Part shown: piece after piece, positions 1-8,321 of the stretch
Layout: each line of letters begins with the position of its first letter
Position numbering within the stretch: the stretch's first letter is position 1
Assembly: GCA_963931925.1 (NCBI GenBank)
Contig: OZ007574.1
Location: forward strand, 36,212,378 to 36,276,377
DNA from: Onchidella celtica
Lineage: Eukaryota > Mollusca > Gastropoda > Systellommatophora > Onchidiidae
Direction: 5' to 3'
Length of the DNA stretch: 64,000 nucleotides
Notes under the pieces: model-generated
Database searches by the model: none
What the model was told of the DNA's origin: nothing
The model's input: the letters and a program-made list of their open reading frames with translations, nothing else
Translations under genes and position numbers: made by a program

Positions 1-697
1 CATAGTTAACACGACTAGCATAATAATCATACATGTATAAAACGTAAATAAATCAAGAGTGAAGATAATAAACACAGCATGAGATGTGCGATATCAGAGA
101 GAGAGAAGGAGAGAGACAGAGAGAGAGAGAGAATAGTATTATCTAAAGACTTCTAAACATTCAGTACGCACCAATATCGTGGTCGTCGATATAACATAAC
201 ATTTGTGAGCAAACAGTCTGCTCGGTTACGCTGATAGTATACAGTATTTCAGTACATGTATCTAAAACAATAAAAACAGCATAACCACAGGACTCTTTCA
301 TAACTTCCAGAGTCTAATATACTTATGAGGAAAATACATTGCTTACAGAGTTACACTCATCGTAAATATCTGATAGCATCTGATATTATCATCTTAAAAT
401 CAGCAAGGACAGTATTATAAGTATTAAAGAGCACGTACCTGTCAAAGAAGAATATAAGTCTATTGTAGGGCACAAAAGACGTTTATTCAATAACACACAC
501 ACCTGCTCTCGACTGGGGGAAGAGACGCAGTGCTTGGGGCTTGACAGGCCCGGGGTTTTATACGATTCTTTCCCATGCTCCCACGGTCTTGGGGGCGGGT
601 CAGTCTAACTGCCGCTCACAGTTAAGCACTGTGATTGGAACACGCTCCTACGCTCATTTAAGACAAAATACTGAATCCCAAAATACCACATACCACA
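1..697 (-). repeat. 3' LTR of outer Ty3/gypsy element (partial, cut by window start)
   Basis: Matches 7477-7616 plus 14138-14694 base for base in length (140 + 557 bp), with a few substitutions, for example at 30-38 and 144. On the minus strand the LTR begins TGTGGTATGTGG next to the polypurine tract. About 295 bp of the LTR, corresponding to 7182-7476, lie before the window. It contains an AG-rich microsatellite (about 95-132), a TATA box (556-562) and a 93-bp block (439-531) carrying AATAAA, which occurs a second time in the full LTR. Confidence 0.93.
556..562 (-). promoter_or_regulatory. TATA box of the outer element's LTR (3' copy)
   Basis: The minus strand reads TATAAAA here. The 93-bp repeated block of this LTR starts at 531, 31 nt downstream of the first T, which is where transcription would be expected to begin. 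Confidence 0.6.
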
Positions 698-712
698 TAC
701 TCCCCCCTGAAC
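698..712 (-). other. Polypurine tract of the outer element
   Basis: On the minus strand this reads GTTCAGGGGGGAGTA and directly abuts the TG that opens the 3' LTR. It is the expected plus-strand primer for reverse transcription and confirms the element's orientation. Confidence 0.75.
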
Positions 713-839
713 ACAAAAAATCGTCCCGATTTTTGCTCAGAATGGAATAAAAAAGAACGAAATAAGAACAAAACCACCTAACTGAAACCTTAAGACACAT
801 CTGAGGTCTCGGACAAGTCAACTGGAATCATGCATACCA

Positions 840-2339
840 TTAATGTCTACGGAATTTACGGAAAATAAAAGAGTCCCGAACTTTATCTCTTAAAGTTCTT
901 AATTGTTGTGAAATAACGAAGTCACCAGATGTCATCCATCTTGGCCTTCGTCGTCGTCTAGGCGACCGAATTTCCACCGGAGTCTCACTGGACTCAGAAT
1001 CTGCCAGAGAACTAATGTCATGGTTGGATGAGAGATGGTCATCGGTACCTGACATTCGTACTGCGTTTGTCTCTAAGTCTGACCGTTCGATAACGCAAAC
1101 ACTTTGCTCTGAATCTGAAGGAGAAGACTCATGTCGCTCTCGCAAATTCGCGACGGACCTATTGCATTTTCGTGGGGCGCGACCTACAGCAGACACCTTA
1201 TCAATATCAGGTTGCTCGCCAACCTCTCTCGGTGTGAAGGGTAGCAACAAATTTCGGTGTAATGTCTTTTTAGGACCTTGACCGTCAGCCTTTTGCACGA
1301 CATATACGGGAATGTCTAAATTAGGTCTTTGTAATACTGCATAAACATCGGAATGCCATCTATCTGCTAGTTTATGTTTCCCAGTGAAAGCAAGTCTTCG
1401 AACAAGAACTGGTTGAATAGCAGCTCCCTGAATCTTTCTGTCATAACACTGTTTCTGCGAGTGCATTGCTTTTTCGGAGGCTTTAAGAGCTGATCTATAA
1501 GCATAGTCCAGACGCTCCTGGATATTTTTCACATAATCAGGATAGGATTTAGATGGTACCGGCATCGACTGTTCTAACAAACCAAATTCAAGATCAATCG
1601 GAAGTTTGGGTTCGCGACCGAACATAAGAAAATACGGTGAATAGCCTGTGGAAGCATGTCGGGTACAGTTGTAAGCGTGCGTCATTTGAGGTACAAAAGC
1701 TTTCCAATTTGCTTTGTGTTCATCAGGCAAAGTGCCGAGCATGTTCAGCAGTGTGCGATTGAAACGCTCAGTCTGACCATTGCCTTGGGCATGGTAAGGT
1801 GTTGTTCTGGACTTCTTAATACCTGTGATCTGACATAGAGATTGAATGACTCTGCTTTCAAAGGCTCGTCCTTGATCTGAATGAAGTCTAGCGGGTAGAC
1901 CGTAATGAACAATAAAATTATCAAACAAGACTTTCGCAGTTGTTTGTGCTGTTTGATTACGCGTCGGTATGGCTTGTGCATATTTACTGAAATGATCAGT
2001 GATGACAAGTATATTTTCTATCCCTCCTGAGCAAGGTTCAAGAGACAGATAATCAATGCAAACTAATTCCATAGGCTGACTTGTCGTAATGCTTACGAGA
2101 GGAGCCCGCTGATGTGTATCTGCCTTCCTGCAGACACAACGTTTACACGAAGCAATATATCTTTTCACATCCAGTGACATGCCAGGCCAGAAGAATCGCC
2201 TACGTAAAAGATCCAAAGTCTTATCAATTCCAAGGTGCCCACAATCATCATGGACTCCCTTCAAAGCTTTCTGGCGGAAAGCCACAGGCAACACCAACTG
2301 GAAGATGGTATTATCATGTTCATGACATTGCCTATACAA
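840..2339 (-). pseudogene. pol: Integrase part of the outer element's pol, in a shifted frame
   Basis: This reading frame carries a complete Ty3/gypsy integrase: an HHCC zinc-binding region (H30, H35, C65, C68) followed by a DD35E core (D96, D155, E191), then a basic C-terminal region. Integrase inserts the cDNA into host DNA. It overlaps the RNase H frame at 2261-2339 but is offset by one base and has no plausible start codon of its own (the frame opens at TTG). A single missing base near 2340-2342, between RNase H and integrase, explains this best. The neighbouring pol frame runs on into unrelated residues after that point. All catalytic residues are kept, so the lesion looks recent. I infer that this copy cannot make integrase unless a rare frameshift occurs. 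Confidence 0.88.
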
Positions 2340-4903
2340 TACCCTTCTTTCATTTTCAGCTTACTTCCCTCTTTCAGAAGTTGCCTTGCACCCGTAGTGC
2401 ACTTCGACTTTGATACGGACCCTTCTATGCACGATATCACTTCATTAATATTTCTGTCACATTGCTGAGCGTTGGCCCAGTCAATTTTTGTGTCAACCTG
2501 TTCAAACAAGGCTGAATTGTCAGGAATGTTATCAGCTTCCCCATCTTCTAAATCTGTGCCACTATCCAAAATATCACTCAAGGATGTGTCAACAGTGGAA
2601 CCCTGTAGGGCTGCTTGAATTACATTACTATGGACAGTGCATGGCCATTTAATCCGAGACAAACCATCCGCATCTCGATTACACTTTCCCGGTTTGTACT
2701 TCAATTCGAAATCAAATTCCGAGAGGTGCGCAACCCATCTGTGACCAGTAGCATCAAGCTTAGCTGAAGTCATTACATAAGTCAGTGGGTTATTATCAGT
2801 GTACACACAGAATTTGTTTCCATATAAATAATCATAAAATTTCTCAGTAACAGCCCATTTTAACGCGAGAAATTCAAGTTTATGGGCAGGATAGTTTCTC
2901 TCAGACTTAGAAAGACCTCTACTTGCAAACGCTATCATACGTTTCTTGCCATCCTGTTCCTGGTACAAAACAGCACCTATCGCCTCAGATGAAGCATCAG
3001 TGTGAAGAATGAAATCTTTAGAGTAATCGGCATAAGCCAGAACAGGTGCGTCAACTACAAGATCTTTTAACTGATCAAATGCCGCCTGTTGATCGTCACT
3101 CCAAACTAGTTTAGTGCTGCCCCTCTTTCCCCCGACGTCCTGTAGGAGCCTATGAAGGGGTTTGGCAATAGAAGAAAAGTTTGGTACAAAACGACGATAA
3201 AAACCTACAAATCCTAGAAAACTCTGGAGTTCTTTAAGTGTCTTTGGAACTGGCCAGTTCTGCACGCATTCTATTTTTTCTGGGTCACAAGACACGCCGT
3301 CTTTAGAAACTACATGTCCAAGATATTTCAATTCACTCTGGAGAAATTTACATTTAGAAGGTTTTAGTTTAAGTCCCGCATCAGACAATTTTCTGAAAAT
3401 TGTCTCCAACTTCTGAAGGTGCTCCTTAAAAGTTCTACTAAATACAATGATATCATCTAAGTAAAGAAGACAGTCTTTGAGATTCGAGTCTCCCATACAT
3501 GTTTCCATACATCTCTGAAAAGTCGCAACCCCATTGGTAACGCCAAACGGTAAACGACAACATTCATAGAAACCTAAGTTCCCAACCGTGAAAGCAGTTT
3601 TTGAAATATCTTCCTCCGCAACTTCAATCTGCCAATATCCGCTTTTTAAGTCAAGTGAAGAAAAATACTGGGATCCATGAAGCGCATCTAAGGTGTCTTC
3701 AATTCTTGGAATAGCATATGCATCCTTGACTGTTCTCGCGTTTAGCTTTCGGTAATCTATACATACTCGTAAACTTCCATCTGGTTTTCGAACTAGAACG
3801 CAGTTTGAACTAAACGAACTTTGTGACGGACGAATCACGCCTTGATCCAACATATCAGCTATCTCTTTCCTAACTTCTTCAATCATCGCATGGTGAATCT
3901 TTCTGTATCTATCTTTAAATGGTGTTTCATCTGTTAGCTTTATATGGTGTTGCGTGATGTTAGTTTTTCCCAAGTCCAAATGATGGTTCGAGAAGATATG
4001 GCTATATTTCTTTAAGAGTTGTTTTAACTGACGCGCCTCGCTTTCAGTCACATTAGATGGTATGGTCTGTAACATAGCTTCGGTGACATCAGACACTTGT
4101 GGATATTCTGCAATCTGATTTGACTTTGTCTGAATCCGCGCCACTTGCACGGAACAAACATTGGTGCGCATAGGAATAGTTAGCGTGCGAGCTGACGTAT
4201 TCCTAACTAGTACATTTACTTGACTAATTGATTTCATGGGTTTAACATTAATCATCCCTGAGCTCACTCTGACGCCACCAGGCAAACTATTAGTGAATTC
4301 TTCTAGTATGACTGTGGTAGGGGCTATCAGAGCCGGCATACATAAATCTCCCGCAATCATTTTCGCCTCACCAGGTCGCAAAGTTTCTTGACTATTAGTA
4401 CAAAGAAAACCAAGATTTCTATCACTCTTTACGGCTGACACATGGGACATCACCGCCCCCAGCGTTAATTCCCATGCGGATGGAAGAGAAACAGCTGGAG
4501 AACATAGTGGTACAAGCTGTTGCAGAATATTCATACCAATTAGGGCGGGGACACGTTTGTTATGTTGCGTGTCAGGCACTACAAGGAAAAGCGCATTCAA
4601 TGGTTTGGAACAAAACGGCAAAGACACATTAATCTCACAAACACCCTTATACTTTAAACTTTCCCCACCTGCCCCATAAATTTCCATGACAGAGGACAGG
4701 GGTTGAACGTCAATATTTCTGTTTACACAAAATTGATACGAAAGGCACGACACCATAGAACCAGTGTCCAGCAATGCCTTCGTACGAACATTATTCAGAT
4801 TAACGAAGACCTCATTAGCGCGTCCAACTAAAGGCACAGGGCTTTGATTGTAACCGTCTAGGAGTCGCCCCGCCGTCCCAGACTCCGTTCGTTTAAAGGA
4901 CAC
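2261..4903 (-). CDS. pol: Protease, reverse transcriptase and RNase H of the outer Ty3/gypsy element
   Basis: An 880-codon frame. An aspartic protease motif DTGS lies at residues 46-49 (LLDTGS context). The reverse transcriptase spans roughly 330-590, with the first catalytic Asp at D418 (SLDLKSGYW) and YLDD at 481-484. RNase H follows, with D636 (HTDAS), D703 and D745. The frame overlaps the nucleocapsid frame by 46 bp and is entered by a -1 shift: the heptamer T TTA AAC at 4897-4891 lies in the overlap in exactly the right phase, so residues Phe-Lys (TTT AAA) are the first shared codons. The frame then loses its register just before integrase. The last 30 or so residues encoded before 2261 are out of frame with the family's protein. 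Confidence 0.93.
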   Translation of the reverse strand: MSFKRTESGTAGRLLDGYNQSPVPLVGRANEVFVNLNNVRTKALLDTGSMVSCLSYQFCVNRNIDVQPLSSVMEIYGAGGESLKYKGVCEINVSLPFCSKPLNALFLVVPDTQHNKRVPALIGMNILQQLVPLCSPAVSLPSAWELTLGAVMSHVSAVKSDRNLGFLCTNSQETLRPGEAKMIAGDLCMPALIAPTTVILEEFTNSLPGGVRVSSGMINVKPMKSISQVNVLVRNTSARTLTIPMRTNVCSVQVARIQTKSNQIAEYPQVSDVTEAMLQTIPSNVTESEARQLKQLLKKYSHIFSNHHLDLGKTNITQHHIKLTDETPFKDRYRKIHHAMIEEVRKEIADMLDQGVIRPSQSSFSSNCVLVRKPDGSLRVCIDYRKLNARTVKDAYAIPRIEDTLDALHGSQYFSSLDLKSGYWQIEVAEEDISKTAFTVGNLGFYECCRLPFGVTNGVATFQRCMETCMGDSNLKDCLLYLDDIIVFSRTFKEHLQKLETIFRKLSDAGLKLKPSKCKFLQSELKYLGHVVSKDGVSCDPEKIECVQNWPVPKTLKELQSFLGFVGFYRRFVPNFSSIAKPLHRLLQDVGGKRGSTKLVWSDDQQAAFDQLKDLVVDAPVLAYADYSKDFILHTDASSEAIGAVLYQEQDGKKRMIAFASRGLSKSERNYPAHKLEFLALKWAVTEKFYDYLYGNKFCVYTDNNPLTYVMTSAKLDATGHRWVAHLSEFDFELKYKPGKCNRDADGLSRIKWPCTVHSNVIQAALQGSTVDTSLSDILDSGTDLEDGEADNIPDNSALFEQVDTKIDWANAQQCDRNINEVISCIEGSVSKSKCTTGARQLLKEGSKLKMKEGYCIGNVMNMIIPSSSWCCLWLSARKL

Positions 4904-5127
4904 CGAGTTTGTTTATGGCCAGGCCTATTGCAACGATAGCATCTAGGTTCTGTAACATTAATTCTAGTCTGAGGTCGAGCGTTCATTTTCAACCCCTCTA
5001 CTGCTTTTGCCAAACTACTCATCTGGCGCTCTAATCTAAGTACAGTATCACCGTCAGCCACCTGTTCCAGACTGTGGACGGTTGGCCTCGATGCCGTGAC
5101 TGAGGTTTTACTTTTTACTTCCTCCAC
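4858..5127 (-). CDS. gag: Nucleocapsid (CCHC zinc knuckle) segment of the outer element's gag
   Basis: An 89-codon frame with one retroviral zinc knuckle, CYRCNRPGHKQTRC (C-x2-C-x4-H-x4-C), and a preceding heptad-like stretch. Nucleocapsid binds the element's RNA. It opens at GTG with no convincing start and overlaps the end of the capsid frame by 13 bp with a one-base offset. No slippery heptamer is visible at that junction. In the upstream direction this frame remains open to a stop at about 5149-5151. I read it as the C-terminal part of gag, separated by a one-base deletion between about 5115 and 5150. Its own 3' end overlaps pol and contains the programmed-frameshift heptamer. Confidence 0.82.
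   Translation of the reverse strand: MEEVKSKTSVTASRPTVHSLEQVADGDTVLRLERQMSSLAKAVEGLKMNARPQTRINVTEPRCYRCNRPGHKQTRCPLNERSLGRRGDS
4861..4897 (-). promoter_or_regulatory. -1 ribosomal frameshift signal between gag and pol
   Basis: The minus strand carries T TTA AAC at 4897-4891, in phase with the nucleocapsid frame so that a one-base slip gives TTT AAA in the pol frame. After a 4-nt spacer (GAAC), GGAGTC (4886-4881) can pair with GACTCC (4866-4861), enclosing a 14-nt G-rich loop. Slippery heptamer, short spacer and stem-loop form the standard arrangement of programmed -1 frameshifting. The gag-type frame stops directly after the stem. Confidence 0.72.
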
Positions 5128-5816
5128 GCGGGCGCAACTAACAATTTCTCAAAATCTAAATTTGAGTCGTATTTGTGCTTGATGGCCTGCTGCATGGTGA
5201 GATCTACCATACCATGGTAGAATCTCAACCTCAACATGTCGGCCGCACCCGCTGATGTCATCAGCGGTGGAGATTTTTGCGATATCTGGGCTACTAATGA
5301 TTGAAGACGCACAGCCCACGCTGTCACAGACTCCTCGTGTGTCTGTACAGCTGTTGCCACCTTTTGGAGGAGATCGGCCGATGGTAGAATATTGCCATAT
5401 AAAGAGTCTAAATTGTGTAATATTCCGTCACACGTTGCTCCCTCTCCCATCTGAACAATAAGATCGGCAGGGAGGCCCTTTAACGAACGACGCATTGCAG
5501 CAACTAATATGCGGTCTTGATAAATTTGTGACCTCTGGAGGTCTTTAACCTCCAAACGCCACTGCAAATACGAGCAGTGAGACGAAACTCCATCGTCCCC
5601 CGAAAAAGTAGACAATCTGGGCTGCTCAGCTGCCCTCATAGGATACATTGTATTAACATTTTCTTCCGTTGCAGAACCTGACGGAGTTTTAGGGCGCCGC
5701 AACTTCTTAACGACTTCTTCCCTATCCTCAGGCCTCAGTAAATCTATTGAATCAAGAATGGGCTGAAGGTCTGAGTTTTCCTTTGCCGCGGCAACTGCTG
5801 TCTTTCTGGGCGCCAT
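5115..5816 (-). CDS. gag: Gag (capsid region) of the outer Ty3/gypsy element
   Basis: A 233-codon frame starting at ATG 5816. The pattern around residues 68-170 (FSG, then QW and about 20 residues on the D-I-AA-R-SL-G-A segment, then a YG and a LQ/W-RL block) is that of Ty3/gypsy capsid proteins related to the PNMA/Arc-type gag fold. I recognise this by pattern only. Capsid forms the virus-like particle. It starts about 1.3 kb inside the primer site. The C terminus ends abruptly in a short out-of-family tail where the frame is lost, and the nucleocapsid continues in the next frame. Confidence 0.78.
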   Translation of the reverse strand: MAPRKTAVAAAKENSDLQPILDSIDLLRPEDREEVVKKLRRPKTPSGSATEENVNTMYPMRAAEQPRLSTFSGDDGVSSHCSYLQWRLEVKDLQRSQIYQDRILVAAMRRSLKGLPADLIVQMGEGATCDGILHNLDSLYGNILPSADLLQKVATAVQTHEESVTAWAVRLQSLVAQISQKSPPLMTSAGAADMLRLRFYHGMVDLTMQQAIKHKYDSNLDFEKLLVAPAWRK

Positions 5817-7158
5817 CTATCAATCACTATTTATGACAGAAAAGTATCAATAAACAACTCCAGCAATTAAAACTTTACAGAATTGAAATAATATGCTTAA
5901 ATGCAGACACTTCTACGCTCCCAGCTACACCGCGAAGTTAAACGGGAGGGGGCGTATCGGTTGCACGGCGGTCAGTGCGTCACGGTACAGTGCACGAACG
6001 AAAACACAGCGGTATAATTAATGTTCACCGCCGGGTCAAGTAATTTCAGATAAAGACGAACAACTTAATTAATTCGCAACGGCGTTCACTGTAGGAATCT
6101 CGACCAATATCAATTTCTCAGCCACGCGAACACTTCCCACTCCCCGCGTTATCTTGTCATAAACAATACGACTTGCTATTACATCATTACTACACTAAGC
6201 GGACCATGGAGGGTGGTGTGGACGATGGACCCAAAGGAATGCTCGTTAATTGCATCTGATTTATAGCCGTCCAGGTGCTCGTGCTCTAGAGAATCGGGAG
6301 ACCACCGGAGAGCAGATAATGTCTTTACCACCGATACTGACCGTGCGAAATCTCCGCGCATACGAACACTAACTAACGACAATGTGCCAGAAACTGCAGG
6401 AGGGACAGAAAGGTCACTCGGTGCAAACGCTAAACTAAAGTATAAGAAAAGGGAAAGGCCAGAAGGGGTGGAAAACCACACCTACCAAAAGAAACAATAC
6501 TATTCATGAAGTGCTAATTACTGCATCGCTGCACGGGAAGTCAGGAAACAGATAAATAGAGATAGCTGAAAATTACAACCTATTAAGGGTTTAGGGTCGC
6601 ACAAGTAGCTAAATGCATAAATGAATGGCATTGAATAATACAATGAATATATAAAAATGCTCATCAAAAGAAGCAAACTAATACAAATAAAAATTAGACA
6701 TGTTAAACAGCTGAGGCCACCGCAGACGAAATCCAAACGACAGGGGTGATCAGTCCCTCTCGTCCGTTTTTTCTGTGTAAAGAATGGTCTGAAATAGGCT
6801 AATATTCGTCCGAGATAACCTCTAGCAACAATTCACATATTAACACTAATAACAGGTAGTAACACAAACACAGACAGTTAAATTACTGACCACAACACTA
6901 CAGTTCAACACAAAGTCACAACGTTGCAACACACGTTGGGGCCCATTCAGCGGCGAATCCCTGGGTGGGTCGTCAGTCTCGAGGTCAGTGGCGAATCCCT
7001 GGGTGGGTCGCCAGTCTCGTAGTCTTCGCTGCAGCTCTCAGGCCAGCGCACCGGCGATACTCACACGTGGTCATTCCGGTCACGGTGCCTCGTCATACAA
7101 GTCATAACACAGTTCCAGGCTGTGTCCTCTTTCAGGTCCCGTTTGACAGTCAATTACC
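5817..7158 (-). other. Untranslated leader of the outer element
   Basis: This interval lies between the primer-binding site and the gag ATG. No frame in it resembles a known protein. It would be the 5' leader of the genomic RNA and could hold the packaging signal. It contains a 38-bp tandem duplication near its primer-site end. Confidence 0.6.
6952..7019. repeat. 38-bp tandem duplication in the leader
   Basis: The segment beginning GGCGAATCCCTGGGTGGGTC occurs at 6952 and again at 6990, nearly identical over about 30 bp, so the period is 38 bp. Confidence 0.85.
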
Positions 7159-7176
7159 GCCCCACGTTGGGCGCCA
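7159..7176 (-). other. Primer-binding site, tRNA-Lys1,2 type (outer element)
   Basis: The minus strand reads TGGCGCCCAACGTGGGGC, 18 nt, five bases inside the 5' LTR end (7182). This matches the known primer site complementary to tRNA-Lys1,2 used by several retroviruses. It fixes the LTR boundary and orientation. Confidence 0.88.
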
Positions 7177-7181
7177 GAAAT

Positions 7182-7616
7182 TGTAGCAAGTTGTGGCTTG
7201 TGAGGGTGAAGGTGTAGATATGGTGTAGATGAACCATTCATGTGGGTTTCACTCTTGTTACTGCGGCTGGTTAGGCCGCAACATTCACTCGGTTCGTGCC
7301 AGGACGGTAAAACTGCTCACACTGTCAAAGAAAAATATAAGTCTATTGTAGGGCACAAAAGACGTTTATTCAATAACACACACACCTGCTCTCGACTGGG
7401 GGAAGAGACGCAGTCGTGTAACAGTATACCAATTAACAACAAGACAAATATATAGGCTACATGTAATGTCACATGGCATAGTTAACACGACTAGCATAAT
7501 AATAATACATGTACAAAACGTAAATAAATCAAGAGTGAAGATAATAAACACAGCATGAGATGTGCGATATCAGAGAGAGAGAAGGAGAGAGACAGAGAGA
7601 GAGAGAGAATAGTATT
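7182..7616 (-). repeat. 5' LTR of outer element, primer-site-proximal part
   Basis: Ends in CA (minus strand) at 7182 beside the primer site. It holds the second 93-bp block (7322-7414) with AATAAA, an AG microsatellite (about 7570-7608), and the last five bases GTATT (7612-7616), which form the left target duplication of the inner element. It continues at 14138. Confidence 0.9.
7322..7414 (-). repeat. Second copy of the 93-bp R-like block in the outer element's LTR
   Basis: Nearly identical to 14436-14528 and 439-531, including the AATAAA (7370-7365, minus strand). It is separated from the first copy by about 500 bp of LTR, not counting the inner element. Confidence 0.85.
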
Positions 7617-8212
7617 TGTAGCATCTGCAAGCTATCCCTTGCCCTCCCCCGTTTTCTTGTTACACTGGTGAGCATGTGTTCATTTGACAACCGCCAGAGT
7701 GTACTGTACTCCGTGACCTGACCTTCTTTTCTAGTGAGTAGTTTTTTTCCTCGCTCGCTTGTTGTCAGGTGTTTTGACTCGTTCAGTAAATATTAGTATG
7801 TTCCCGAACATTCGATAACACTGTGGATACGGATGTTTACGCCAGATTTGGCCTTGAGTGATGTAACCTGATGACGTATTGATGCGTGATTGGTTAGTTT
7901 GTGCGAGGGCAAAGGTAACGTTTATTTCGGGAACTTTCTGTAGGAATGTTTATATATATAGACCTGTGTGAGTGGTTGGTGGGTGAGTAAGTGAGTTTCC
8001 TTTTGTGTGGCGTAGATATTTAGTTTCGCTGGTGTCTTCCTAGTAATTTATTGTTCACTATACAGTTATTAAATTTTAGTATTATTTAATCTATCGTCGG
8101 ATCTCGTGTTTATTTATTTTACAGCTGTAATAGTTTCGTTTTCTAAAGGGTTGTAGTTAGATCAACTAACTCCCCCCTACTATAACGTGCTAGAACAACC
8201 TCAGCTGTTACA
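7617..8212 (+). repeat. 5' LTR of the Gmr1-like element
   Basis: Starts TGTAGCATCTGC and ends CAGCTGTTACA. It matches 13537-14132 over the full 596 bp, with differences near 7741, 7829 and 8075. It holds a TATA-like run at 7951-7960 and an ATTAAA at 8068-8073. Confidence 0.96.
7951..7960 (+). promoter_or_regulatory. TATA-like promoter element in the Gmr1-like LTR
   Basis: The alternating run TATATATATA lies about 335 bp into the LTR, with an ATTAAA polyadenylation-type signal about 110 bp downstream. That order suits a U3-R-U5 arrangement. The same pair occurs in the 3' LTR at 13871-13880 and 13988-13993. Confidence 0.5.
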
Positions 8213-8215
8213 TAT

Positions 8216-8233
8216 TGGGGGCTCGTCCGGGAT
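8216..8233 (+). other. Primer-binding site, tRNA-Pro type (Gmr1-like element)
   Basis: TGGGGGCTCGTCCGGGAT, three bases after the 5' LTR. This 18-mer is the well-known tRNA-Pro primer site of murine leukaemia-type retroviruses; here it serves a Ty3/gypsy element. It differs from the Lys-type site of the outer element, so the two elements use different primers. Confidence 0.9.
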
Positions 8234-8321
8234 CCGACCATATTCGAGCGGACCAGATCAAAATTACTAGATTTATTTACATAGTTTATTGTAGGAATAT
8301 CATCGACAAGCTATCTACAAC

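Noticed and set aside
541..750. 69-codon frame in the left LTR, repeated at 14538-14759
   Set aside because: Lies in LTR sequence antisense to the element's transcript and overlaps the TATA box; conservation is due to the LTR pair, not coding.
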